From positions 1 to 45,187 of the forward strand of contig JAGAEA010000016.1 in NCBI GenBank assembly GCA_017613355.1: a stretch of 45,187 nucleotides of DNA, written 5' to 3'. A program made the position numbers and the translations under genes. Source of the DNA: Clostridia bacterium. GTDB taxonomy: Bacteria > Bacillota > Clostridia > Oscillospirales > CAG-272. The notes beneath the pieces are model-generated. The model had not been told where the DNA came from, searched no databases, and saw only the letters and a program-made list of their open reading frames with translations. The number at the start of each line of letters is the position of its first letter. Position 1 is the stretch's first letter. Shown here piece by piece: positions 25,746 through 33,542 of this stretch.

Positions 25746-27143
25746 ATGGAAGAGAATGAGAAGTTCAATATCGAGGAGTTGACCGAGCTCCTTGACACCA
25801 AACAATATTCCAAACTGATCCAAAAGCTCGACGAACTTCCTCCTGTGGACGCGGCTGAATTTATCGCGGACCTTCCCGAGCATCGAGCGCCCGTCGTCTT
25901 TCGGATGATGAAAAAGGATTCCGCAGCCGCTATTTTCGCGGAATTGGATCCCGATCTGCAAACCAAACTCGTCAGTTCCATGAACGACCGCGAAGTCAAT
26001 GAAATTTTCGAGGAACTGTACGTGGACGACGCCGTGGATATGTTGGAGGAAATGCCTGCCAGCGTGGTCAAGCGGATCCTGAAAAACGCCACGCCCCAAA
26101 CCCGCGCCGAGATCAACCGCTTCCTTTCCTACCCCGAGGACAGCGCGGGAAGCGTTATGACCAGCGAGTTTATCGACCTGACCAAGGACATGACCTGCGC
26201 CGAAGCCATCAATCACATCCGCAAAACGGGTCTCGACAAGGAAACGGTCTATGTGGCGTACGTGACCAATAAATCCCGTGTGTTGGAAGGCGTGGTTCCG
26301 CTCAAGCAACTGCTTTTTTCCGATCCGGATCAAATCATCGGGGACATTATGAACCCCAATGTGATCTACGCCCACACACAGGACGACCGCGAAACCGTTG
26401 CCAACATGATCTCGCACTACGACTTGATCGCTCTCCCGATCGTGGACAAAGAAACCCGCTTGGTTGGGATCGTGACGGTTGACGACGCTTTGGACGTGTT
26501 GGAAGCCGAGGCAACCGAGGACATTGAAAAAATGGCGGCTATTTTGCCGACCGATAAGCCCTATTTAAAAACGGGCGTTTTTGAGACTTGGAGAAAGCGC
26601 ATTCCCTGGCTTCTCCTGCTCATGATCTCCGCTACCTTCACCAGCACCATCATCACGCACTACGAAACCGCCATCGGCGCCTACGCGATCCTCACCGCCT
26701 TCTTCCCGATGCTCATGGACACGGGCGGAAACGCGGGCGGACAAACGTCGGTCACCATCATCCGCGGTCTTTCGTTGGGCGAAATCCATTTGCGCGACGT
26801 GCTGCGCGTGGTGTGGAAAGAATTGCGCGTTGCGGCGCTTTGCGGCGCGACCATCGCCGCGGCAACCTTCCTCAAAGTGTTCGCCATCGATTTTCATTTC
26901 AAGCCGTCCACCATGCTGGAAAGCGGCGTTCTTCAAAACAATCTGCAAATTATTCTGATTATTTGTATCACGGTGTTCTGCGCGATCATCGTGGCAAAAT
27001 TGGTCGGGGCGCTCCTGCCGATCGGCGCCAAACGTCTCGGCTTCGACCCTGCGGTCATGGCAAGTCCGTTCATCACAACCATCGTGGACGCCGTTACCTT
27101 GATGATCTACTTTTTGATCGCTTCGCACATTCTTCATTTCTGA
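25746..27143 (+). CDS. mgtE: Magnesium transporter MgtE
   Basis: A 465-residue Mg2+ channel. In order: the helical superfamily N domain (residues 1-130, with LPPVDAAEFIADLPEHR and ILKNATPQTRAEINRFLSY); tandem CBS domains (135-255, VMTSEFIDL and DDRETVANMISHYDLIALPIVD), which sense cytosolic Mg2+; a plug helix; then the membrane domain with FFPMLMDTGGNAGGQTSVTIIRGL and five hydrophobic helices. ATG 25746 follows AAAAGGAGG. Its 3' end overlaps the opposite-strand glycosyltransferase by ten bases, and its terminator lies inside that gene. Confidence 0.96.
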   Translation: MEENEKFNIEELTELLDTKQYSKLIQKLDELPPVDAAEFIADLPEHRAPVVFRMMKKDSAAAIFAELDPDLQTKLVSSMNDREVNEIFEELYVDDAVDMLEEMPASVVKRILKNATPQTRAEINRFLSYPEDSAGSVMTSEFIDLTKDMTCAEAINHIRKTGLDKETVYVAYVTNKSRVLEGVVPLKQLLFSDPDQIIGDIMNPNVIYAHTQDDRETVANMISHYDLIALPIVDKETRLVGIVTVDDALDVLEAEATEDIEKMAAILPTDKPYLKTGVFETWRKRIPWLLLLMISATFTSTIITHYETAIGAYAILTAFFPMLMDTGGNAGGQTSVTIIRGLSLGEIHLRDVLRVVWKELRVAALCGATIAAATFLKVFAIDFHFKPSTMLESGVLQNNLQIILIICITVFCAIIVAKLVGALLPIGAKRLGFDPAVMASPFITTIVDAVTLMIYFLIASHILHF

Positions 27144-28246
27144 CCGCAAAGGTCCCGATATACCGCCGTCAATCGGTTCGCCATACCGACGGCGGTATAT
27201 TTTTGTTCGTACCGTCGCCGCGCGTTCCTGCCCATTTTTTCGGCAAGCGCAGGTTGCGCCGCGAGCCTGCAAAGCGCCTCGGCGAGCGCGGGCGCGTTGC
27301 CTGCGGGAATGCAATACCCCGCTCCGCTGTGTTCCAACATGGCACGGTTTCCGCCAAAATCCGAAAGAACGGTGGGAAGCCCCGCGCTCATCCCTTCGCT
27401 CACGGCAAGACAGGAAGTTTCGGTTCCCACCGAACAATTCACATGAACGTTCAAAATTCGATAGAGGGGCGCAACGTCCGTTTGGAACCCCGTGAAAATC
27501 ACGCGGTCTCCGATGCCCCATTCCCGCGCCTTTTGTTCCAGCTCCGCTCTTCGGCTTCCCTCTCCGATCAAGAGGAAACGAAACGGCACCTCGGGCATGA
27601 CCTCGGCAACCATTTGCGCCGCGCGCAGGAAAATTTCATGTCCCTTGCAAGGCTCTAGCCGAGCGCAAATGCCAACGCAAAAATCGGACGGCGCAAGCCC
27701 GAATCTACTCCGCCAAAGCGTTTTTTCCGCTTCCCCGACCTCGCGCACGGGTTCGCATCCGTTCAGAATCACGGTAATATCCCGTTCGCGGATACCGCTC
27801 CGCCGCAAATCCTCTGCGGCGGCTTCCGCTGTCGCAATGGCACGGTCACAGAAAAAACGGTTGACCGCTCGCTTCGCGGCACGAAGCGGCAACGGGTCTT
27901 CCGTCTCGGTCGGGAAACAGCAATGGCGCGTGTAAATGACTGTTTTCCCGCACAACCGTCCCGCCACGCGACCGCAAACGGCAGCGTTCGTATGCACGAT
28001 GTCCGGCTTTGTTTCGCCGATCACGTGCATCAGTTCGCGCAAAGCCGAAAGCGAAAAACGCTCGCACGGGGCGTCCAGTTCCCGAACGGGGATCCCCAGC
28101 CGCAGAACGCGCTCGCGCAACCGACTGCCCCGCGGCATGGCAACGGTGCTTTCCACTTCCGAACGGTCAAAATGCCGCAATAAATTGAGGAGCAGGACAC
28201 CCGCTCCCCCGATGTTCCGATCGCTGATGACGTGCAAAACGCGCAT
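27134..28246 (-). CDS. Glycosyltransferase family 4 protein
   Basis: A 370-residue GT-B fold sugar transferase. The N-terminal domain starts MRVLHVISDRNIGGAGVLLLN, with the Gly-rich acceptor loop, and has PDIVHTNAAVCGRVAG. The C-terminal donor domain has ICARLEPCKGHEIFLRAA, LLIGEGSRRAELE, VIFTGFQTDVAPLY and the E-x7-E block ETSCLAVSEGMSAGLP. The donor and acceptor are not known; capsule or other envelope glycan synthesis is inferred from the fold. ATG 28246 follows AAGGAA. It converges with mgtE with a ten-base overlap. Confidence 0.92.
   Translation of the reverse strand: MRVLHVISDRNIGGAGVLLLNLLRHFDRSEVESTVAMPRGSRLRERVLRLGIPVRELDAPCERFSLSALRELMHVIGETKPDIVHTNAAVCGRVAGRLCGKTVIYTRHCCFPTETEDPLPLRAAKRAVNRFFCDRAIATAEAAAEDLRRSGIRERDITVILNGCEPVREVGEAEKTLWRSRFGLAPSDFCVGICARLEPCKGHEIFLRAAQMVAEVMPEVPFRFLLIGEGSRRAELEQKAREWGIGDRVIFTGFQTDVAPLYRILNVHVNCSVGTETSCLAVSEGMSAGLPTVLSDFGGNRAMLEHSGAGYCIPAGNAPALAEALCRLAAQPALAEKMGRNARRRYEQKYTAVGMANRLTAVYRDLCGQK
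27158..27204 (+). terminator. mgtE terminator inside the opposing glycosyltransferase gene
   Basis: A perfect 13-bp stem, 27158-27170 with 27188-27200, then TTTTG on the plus strand. It starts 15 bases after the mgtE stop and occupies coding sequence of the minus-strand gene. Confidence 0.85.
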
Positions 28247-28267
28247 GATTTTTTCCTTTCCGAAAAC

Positions 28268-28303
28268 AAAAAAGTCCGTGCAATAGTTTGCACGGACTTT
28301 TTT
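28268..28303. terminator. Bidirectional terminator between DUF2752 and the glycosyltransferase
   Basis: A perfect 16-bp A/T-flanked stem (28268-28283 with 28288-28303) with loop TAGT and T-runs on both strands. It lies after the DUF2752 gene, so the downstream glycosyltransferase either has its own weak promoter or depends on read-through. Confidence 0.93.
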
Positions 28304-28306
28304 GTT

Positions 28307-28768
28307 TCAATTCCAAAATCCGACGAGGTCGCCGAGGGGATCAATGTGAAACACAATCAAAAGCAAATTCCGCAAAAGCCAAAAAGCAACAACGACGACC
28401 GTCAACGCAACGGAAAGCGGCTTTGAAATGGCAATGAACGGCGATTTTCCGCGAAACAGCCGTGCCCACGCGAAAACATACCAAACCGCGAGCAAAGCGG
28501 CAAAAACGACGGCAAGCGGATGATAGCGGAGCGATTCAAGCAAATGAAAATGCAGCAATTCATCCAAAGCTCTCGTCCCGCCGCAAAACGGACAATACAC
28601 ATGAAACAGGTCATGCAGAATACAGGATGGAATGACGGAAAATACCGCCGCCGAGCCGATGCGATAAAACGGGAACAAAAGAATGCCTGCCGCAACGGCG
28701 ACATGAAACACGATAAACCACACGATCGACTGTCGCCGCGCGGGTCTTTGATTGGTTGGAGCCGTCAT
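28307..28768 (-). CDS. DUF2752 membrane protein
   Basis: A 153-residue protein with about four hydrophobic segments, of the DUF2752 family. The signature CPFCGGTRALDELLHFH (residues 59-75) is followed by ESLRYHPLAVV and the C-terminal NLLLIVFHIDP. Function is not known; the CxxCGxTR motif suggests a metal or redox role but this is speculation. It has no close partner. Confidence 0.87.
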   Translation of the reverse strand: MTAPTNQRPARRQSIVWFIVFHVAVAAGILLFPFYRIGSAAVFSVIPSCILHDLFHVYCPFCGGTRALDELLHFHLLESLRYHPLAVVFAALLAVWYVFAWARLFRGKSPFIAISKPLSVALTVVVVAFWLLRNLLLIVFHIDPLGDLVGFWN

Positions 28769-28847
28769 TCCTTTTTCTCCTTTCCCTGTTTGCTTCTTCT
28801 ATTTTATCATAAATCGGCGGTTTTGAAAAGTTTTTTTCAAAAAAAGA

Positions 28848-28876
28848 TTGAAAACACCGACAAAGCATGGTAAAAT
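28848..28876 (+). promoter_or_regulatory. Promoter of the DUF4190 gene
   Basis: TTGAAA 28848-28853, 17 bases, TAAAAT 28871-28876, just ahead of the ribosome binding site. Confidence 0.75.
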
Positions 28877-28911
28877 AAAAGAAAACCTCCCACCGAAAGG
28901 AGCCTTCTTTT

Positions 28912-29358
28912 ATGAACAACGATTATCAATTTCAAAACGACAACCTCGGAATGCCGCCCGTTGATCTCGGCACACCCGCCAAAAGCGGACATGGAATGGC
29001 GGTGGCGTCGCTCGTTCTCTCGATCGTTTCGATCGCGCTTCTCTTCTTCGGGTGTTGCTGCATCAACATCATTCCGGCAATCGTTGCGATCGTTTTTGCC
29101 GCGATCTCGGCAAAGCGCGACGGAAAAATGTCGCCAATGGCAATTATCGGGCTTGTGATCGCGATCATCTGCATTGTACTTTCGCTGGTTCTGCTCGGCT
29201 TCATCATCTATATCGGAGTAGAGATCGCGAGAAACCCCGACGGCGAGATCATGAAAGCCATGGAACGCGCTTTCGACGAACCTTTCCGCCAAATGTACGG
29301 CATGGGGCTCCGTGAATATATCGATCAGATCGCCAACGATGCCGCAACGGCAAAATGA
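28912..29358 (+). CDS. DUF4190 two-helix membrane protein
   Basis: A 148-residue protein. A polar N-terminus (residues 1-28) precedes the DUF4190 pattern: GMAVASLVLSIVSIALLFFG, a loop with a CCC triplet, then a second long membrane pair IIGLVIAIICIVLSLVLLGF. The C-terminal about 45 residues are charged. No function is known for the family. ATG 28912 follows AAAGGAG. It stands alone between its own promoter and a bidirectional terminator. Confidence 0.83.
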   Translation: MNNDYQFQNDNLGMPPVDLGTPAKSGHGMAVASLVLSIVSIALLFFGCCCINIIPAIVAIVFAAISAKRDGKMSPMAIIGLVIAIICIVLSLVLLGFIIYIGVEIARNPDGEIMKAMERAFDEPFRQMYGMGLREYIDQIANDAATAK

Positions 29359-29372
29359 CCTTCTTACCCACA

Positions 29373-29406
29373 CAAAAAAGAACACCCCGCGGGGTGTTCT
29401 TTTTTG
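29373..29406. terminator. Bidirectional terminator between DUF4190 and oadA
   Basis: Self-complementary hairpin (AAAAAAGAACACC with GGTGTTCTTTTTT around CCGCGG) with T-runs on both strands, between convergent genes. Confidence 0.93.
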
Positions 29407-29411
29407 TTTTT

Positions 29412-30809
29412 TCAAACGGAATGGACGCCGAGTTTCGCGTCGGAATGTTCCGCGTCGATGCCGTATTTTTTCGCCTTGCGATACTCAAAGAATTTCTTGG
29501 AAACCTCGGGGAACAGCGCGTAGGAAAGTACATCCTCGTCCTGCTCCATATAGGGCGCGATCTCGGCACGGAGCTGTTCAAGCTCGGGTTTGAGATCGTC
29601 GGCGGGACGGTAGGTGATCGGTTTTTCGTCTCCGATGATCTTCTTGACGAACGCAGGATCGATCGCAACGGGAGTTTTGCCGTATTCGCCTTTGACGATG
29701 CCGCGGAACTCCTTGGTGGTGGTCTTGTACCGCTCGCCCATGATGACGTTGAACACGGCTTGCGTGCCCACGATCTGCGAAGACGGCGTGACCAACGGGG
29801 GATACCCGACGTCGGCTCTGACGCGCGGTACTTCTTCCAAAACTTCGGTCAGCTTATCCGACTTCCCTGCCTGTGCGAGCTGGCTCATTAGGTTGGAGAG
29901 CATACCGCCCGGGACCTGATACCGCAGAGCGTTGACATCCACTTTGAGCGCCTTGGGGTTCAAAAGTCCGCTCGCAAGATACTTTTCGCGCAAAGGCGTG
30001 AAATATTTGGTAATGGGGTCGAGCTTGGCAAGGTCGATGCCCGTGTCGTAGTCGGTACCCGCGAGCGCCGCCACGATCGATTCCGTGGGTGCCTGCGAGG
30101 TCCCCATTGCCATTGGCGAGATCGCCGTGTCGATTACGTCCACGCCCGCTTCCACCGCTTTGAGAATGGTCATGGATGCAAGCCCCGAAGTATAGTGGGT
30201 GTGGAGCTGGATCGGGATTTTGACGCTTTCTTTGAGCGCCTTGACAAGATCGTATGCGTCGTAGGGTTTGAGCAGTCCCGCCATATCCTTGATGCAAATG
30301 GAATTCGCGCCCATATCTTCCAGTTGTTTAGCGTAGGCGGCGTAATAATCGAGCGTATAAACGGGACCTGTGGTATAGGAGAACGCCGCTTGCACGTGTC
30401 CGCCCTCTTTCTTGGTCGCGTCGATCGCGGTTTTGAGGTTGCGGGGGTCGTTGAGCGCGTCGAAAATGCGGATGATGTCGATACCGTTCGCGATGGATTT
30501 CTGCACGAAATATTGCACCACGTCATCCGAATAGTGGCGGTAGCCGAGAATATTCTGTCCGCGGAAAAGCATTTGCAGTTTGGTCTTTTTCACGCGCTCG
30601 CGGATCTTGCGCAAGCGTTCCCACGGATCCTCGTTGAGAAACCGCATGCAGGCGTCGAACGTCGCGCCGCCCCACGCCTCCAACGAATGATAGCCGACCC
30701 CGTCCATGGTTTCGAGGATGGGGAGCATTTCTTCGGTGGTCATTCTCGTTGCGATCAGCGATTGGTGCGAATCGCGGAGCACCGTTTCCGTAATCTTTAC
30801 TTTTGCCAT
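29412..30809 (-). CDS. oadA: Oxaloacetate decarboxylase/pyruvate carboxylase-type carboxyltransferase subunit, no biotin domain
   Basis: A 465-residue carboxyltransferase that moves CO2 between oxaloacetate and carrier biotin. It shows ETVLRDSHQSLIATRM, the DALNDPRN and IKDMAGLL blocks with the catalytic Lys, and QLHTHYTSGLASM, whose two His residues bind metal. The C-terminal PYC/OADA conserved region follows. OadA proteins of about 590 residues carry their own biotin domain; this one stops before it, in agreement with the separate carrier gene at 32737. ATG 30809 follows AGAGG at a slightly long distance. It is the last gene of the operon and starts 13 bases after the SGNH stop. Confidence 0.93.
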   Translation of the reverse strand: MAKVKITETVLRDSHQSLIATRMTTEEMLPILETMDGVGYHSLEAWGGATFDACMRFLNEDPWERLRKIRERVKKTKLQMLFRGQNILGYRHYSDDVVQYFVQKSIANGIDIIRIFDALNDPRNLKTAIDATKKEGGHVQAAFSYTTGPVYTLDYYAAYAKQLEDMGANSICIKDMAGLLKPYDAYDLVKALKESVKIPIQLHTHYTSGLASMTILKAVEAGVDVIDTAISPMAMGTSQAPTESIVAALAGTDYDTGIDLAKLDPITKYFTPLREKYLASGLLNPKALKVDVNALRYQVPGGMLSNLMSQLAQAGKSDKLTEVLEEVPRVRADVGYPPLVTPSSQIVGTQAVFNVIMGERYKTTTKEFRGIVKGEYGKTPVAIDPAFVKKIIGDEKPITYRPADDLKPELEQLRAEIAPYMEQDEDVLSYALFPEVSKKFFEYRKAKKYGIDAEHSDAKLGVHSV

Positions 30810-30822
30810 GATAAAACCTCTG

Positions 30823-31449
30823 TTATAAAACGGATTGAATTAAATCTTTCACATATTCTGCATACCGTTGCCCGATGAACTTTGCTCCGTTGGCGTTCGG
30901 ATGTACGCCATCCCCGGAATAATACATCGGCTCGGGTTGGGTTTTGAGGGCTTCCTCGAAAATCCGATCGAGCGGAATGTAAACGTCCGCGTACTCATCC
31001 GCGAGTCCGCGAATGATCGGAAGAACCGTTTTCAAGTCCTCGCGGATCTGCTCTTTATCGTTACAATCGAGCAGGTAAGGTGCAATCATGACGATTTTTG
31101 CCTTTGTCTGCTTGCGTATGCGTTCCAGAATTGCCCGATAATTGCAGGCAATCTGCTCGTCGGTCGTTTCGATCCTCCCGGACCCGTACCGATGCCAGAC
31201 ATCGTTGATCCCGATCATGATGGAAATCACATCGGGGTCAAACGCGATCGCGTCCGCATACAGACGATCAAAGAGTTGATCGGTGCGGTTCCCGCTGATT
31301 CCCAGATTGATGAATTCGAATTCGGTTTCCGGAAAGTCTGCGGCAATCGCTTCCGCCGCGTATTTCGGATAACCGTTCCCCATTTGGTGGTAGTTTCGTT
31401 TGTCGCGACCCGCATCCGTAATACTGTCCCCTTGAAACAAGATTTTCAT
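30823..31449 (-). CDS. SGNH/GDSL hydrolase
   Basis: A 208-residue esterase or lipase-like protein. All four blocks are present: GDSITDAG (Ser nucleophile, residues 7-14), NLGISGNRT (Gly), IGINDVWH (Asn), and DGVHPNANG (Asp/His). No signal peptide is seen, so it is probably cytosolic. The substrate is not known; acyl or acetyl ester hydrolysis is usual for the family. ATG 31449 follows AAAGGGA. Its place between oadB and oadA is unusual for a decarboxylase operon, and a candidate promoter lies directly upstream. Confidence 0.9.
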   Translation of the reverse strand: MKILFQGDSITDAGRDKRNYHQMGNGYPKYAAEAIAADFPETEFEFINLGISGNRTDQLFDRLYADAIAFDPDVISIMIGINDVWHRYGSGRIETTDEQIACNYRAILERIRKQTKAKIVMIAPYLLDCNDKEQIREDLKTVLPIIRGLADEYADVYIPLDRIFEEALKTQPEPMYYSGDGVHPNANGAKFIGQRYAEYVKDLIQSVL

Positions 31450-31484
31450 GGTGAGTCCCTTTCTTTTTCTATAAGGTATAAAGA

Positions 31485-31513
31485 AGTGTATGGTAATTTT
31501 GAAATACAGTCAA
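31485..31513 (-). promoter_or_regulatory. Candidate internal promoter before the SGNH-oadA pair
   Basis: On the minus strand, TTGACT (31513-31508), 17 bases, TACACT (31490-31485). The -35 box overlaps the oadB stop codon. This would let the last two genes be transcribed alone. Confidence 0.45.
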
Positions 31514-32691
31514 TGGAAATAGGAGAGCAGAACGCCTGCCGCGACTGCCGAACCGATCACGCCCGCAACATTCGGTCCCATTGCGTGCATCAAAAGGAAG
31601 TTGCCCGGGTCCTCTTCCTGTCCCACCTTCTGGCTCACGCGCGCCGCCATGGGAACCGCGGAAACGCCCGCCGAACCGATCAGGGGATTGATCTTTCCGC
31701 CCGTGAGTTTGCACATGATCTTTGCCGTGAACAAACCGCCGAGCGTGGAAATCGAAAACGCGACCAATCCCAACCCGATGATGAGAAGTGTTTGCAGTTT
31801 AAGGAAGTTATCGGCGCTCGCCGTAGCGCCCACAGTGATACCGAGAAACACGGTGACAACGTTCATCAATCCGTTCTGAACGGTTTTGGAAAGCCGATCG
31901 GTCACACCGCAAACGTTGAGTAGGTTTCCGAACATCAGGCATCCTATGAGCGGAAGCGCGGCGGGAACGATCAAGCCGACCACCGCCGTGACCGCGACGG
32001 GAAAGATCACCTTCTCCACGCGGGAGACGGGACGCAATGCCGTCATACGGATCCTGCGTTCCTTTTTGGTGGTTACAAGCCGCATGATGGGCGGCTGAAT
32101 GAGCGGGATGAGCGCCATATAGGAATACGCCGCAATGGCAATGGCACCCAACAATTTCGGAGCAAGCGTTTTTGTCACCAAAATCGCCGTGGGTCCGTCC
32201 GCCCCACCGATGATGCCGATGGAAGCGGCTTCATTCCCCGTAAACTGCCCCGAAAGGATCGCTCCCGAAAACGCCACGAACACGCCGAGCTGTGCGCCGG
32301 CACCGATCAGGAGACTTTTCGGGTTGGAGATCAAAGGGGTAAAGTCGGTCATCGCACCGATTCCGATAAAGATCAGGCAGGGATAAATGCCGAGTTTCAC
32401 GCCGAGGTAAAGCAGGTCGAGAAGTCCGCCCTCGTGGAGAACTTTGTCATAATCAACGCTGTCTCCGATAAAGAAATCCAAATGGAACATTTCACCGCCG
32501 GGCAGATTGGTCAACAGCATACCGATCGCAATGGGAAGCAGGAGCAAAGGCTCGAACTTCTTGACGATGGCAAAATAGACCAACACACCCGAGAGCGCAA
32601 GCATGATGAGCGTTTTCCACCATTCGGTCTCGCCCGTGAACAGCCTTACGACGCCCATGGATTCCAGAAAGTTTTTGATTGCTTCTATCAT
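31510..32691 (-). CDS. oadB: Sodium-translocating decarboxylase beta subunit
   Basis: A 393-residue membrane protein that decarboxylates carboxybiotin and exports Na+. It has about nine membrane segments and the hallmark block GIIGGADGPTAILVT, holding the functional Asp equivalent to Asp203 of Klebsiella OadB, and LGVKLGIYPCLIFIGIGAMTDF (seen in part). The length is normal for the OadB/GcdB/MmdB family. ATG 32691 follows AAAGGA. It is the engine shared by whichever carboxyltransferase loads the biotin carrier. Confidence 0.94.
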   Translation of the reverse strand: MIEAIKNFLESMGVVRLFTGETEWWKTLIMLALSGVLVYFAIVKKFEPLLLLPIAIGMLLTNLPGGEMFHLDFFIGDSVDYDKVLHEGGLLDLLYLGVKLGIYPCLIFIGIGAMTDFTPLISNPKSLLIGAGAQLGVFVAFSGAILSGQFTGNEAASIGIIGGADGPTAILVTKTLAPKLLGAIAIAAYSYMALIPLIQPPIMRLVTTKKERRIRMTALRPVSRVEKVIFPVAVTAVVGLIVPAALPLIGCLMFGNLLNVCGVTDRLSKTVQNGLMNVVTVFLGITVGATASADNFLKLQTLLIIGLGLVAFSISTLGGLFTAKIMCKLTGGKINPLIGSAGVSAVPMAARVSQKVGQEEDPGNFLLMHAMGPNVAGVIGSAVAAGVLLSYFH

Positions 32692-32736
32692 GAAGGGATG
32701 ATTCCTTTCTTCAAAATTCGGGTTCGAGAAAAGGGA

Positions 32737-33111
32737 TCAATTAAAAGTTACAAGAACCGCGTCGGTCGCAACGGTAGTCCCCGGGGTCACATCCACGGTG
32801 GCAACGATCCCGTCGGCGGGAGCCATGATCTCGTTTTCCATCTTCATCGCTTCGAGAATGCAGAGAACGGCACCCTTTTTGACGCTATCGCCGGGTTTGA
32901 CGTTGACTTTGAGAATGTTGCCGGGCATCGGCGCCTTGACGGCGTTCGCACCCGCGTTCTTCGCCGGAGCTTTCTTTGCCGCGGCGGGAGCGGGAGCTGC
33001 CTTGGGAGCCGCCACAGGGGCGGAAACGGGAGAAGGAGCGGCGCTTTCGCCGACTTCCTCCACCACAACGTCGTAAGTTACACCATTGACTGTCACATGA
33101 TAATTTTTCAT
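32737..33111 (-). CDS. Biotin carrier subunit of the decarboxylase
   Basis: A 124-residue biotinyl protein. The C-terminal biotinyl domain has VKAPMPGNILKVNV and the biotinylation site EAMKMEN (Lys is the attachment point). The N-terminal part (KNYHVTVNGVTYDVVVEE) is joined by an Ala/Pro-rich flexible linker (residues about 30-55). It is GcdC/MmdC-like and should carry CO2 between the carboxyltransferases and OadB. I chose ATG 33111; an upstream in-frame start at 33141 is possible and the ribosome binding site is not well placed for either. Confidence 0.93.
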   Translation of the reverse strand: MKNYHVTVNGVTYDVVVEEVGESAAPSPVSAPVAAPKAAPAPAAAKKAPAKNAGANAVKAPMPGNILKVNVKPGDSVKKGAVLCILEAMKMENEIMAPADGIVATVDVTPGTTVATDAVLVTFN

Positions 33112-33162
33112 CGTTCGGTTACCAAGCCTTTCGGATTTCAATTCAAATTAGTGATCCGTTTT

Positions 33163-33528
33163 TCAACGGGAAGTTCTGCGGAAGGAGACCACGCGGAAAC
33201 CGGTCGTTTGCCCCTCTTCGGCGCGGGCGGCAGTGATCGCCGCGGTGATGGCGGCAATGATCGCGCCGTCGTCGGTTTCGTTCGGTTGTTTGGCTGCGGG
33301 AGCAACGGGATCGGATACGAGCGGGTCGGCAACTGCCGCGTTCGCTTTTTTCGCCTTTCTCTTCGCGGGCAGGTTCAATCCGAAATGGAGCAGTTCGATC
33401 ACGCCCCAAAGGATGGCGAGCACCGAAAAGATCGCAACCATGCCTATCAGGGTCACGATCCCCGCTTCCTTCGCGTTCTCGGCGAAGGTCCCGTTGTAAT
33501 TCGCAAGCGTTGCAAGCATGAGATACAT
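33163..33528 (-). CDS. oadG: OadG family (gamma) subunit
   Basis: A small membrane protein of 121 residues: one membrane helix (GIVTLIGMVAIFSVLAILWGVIELL, seen in part, residues 20-45), then a variable charged linker and the typical OadG C-terminus GFRVVSFRR. Gamma subunits hold the alpha-type subunits on the membrane beta subunit and may carry zinc. ATG 33528 follows GGAGGAAC. The family is weakly conserved, so the assignment rests on length, topology, C-terminus and operon position. Confidence 0.85.
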   Translation of the reverse strand: MYLMLATLANYNGTFAENAKEAGIVTLIGMVAIFSVLAILWGVIELLHFGLNLPAKRKAKKANAAVADPLVSDPVAPAAKQPNETDDGAIIAAITAAITAARAEEGQTTGFRVVSFRRTSR

Positions 33529-33542
33529 ATCCGTTCCTCCGA

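Noticed and set aside
24105..26417. 770-codon open frame on the minus strand opposite phosphoglucomutase and mgtE
   Set aside because: It spans two well-supported plus-strand genes and has no ribosome binding site or family features.
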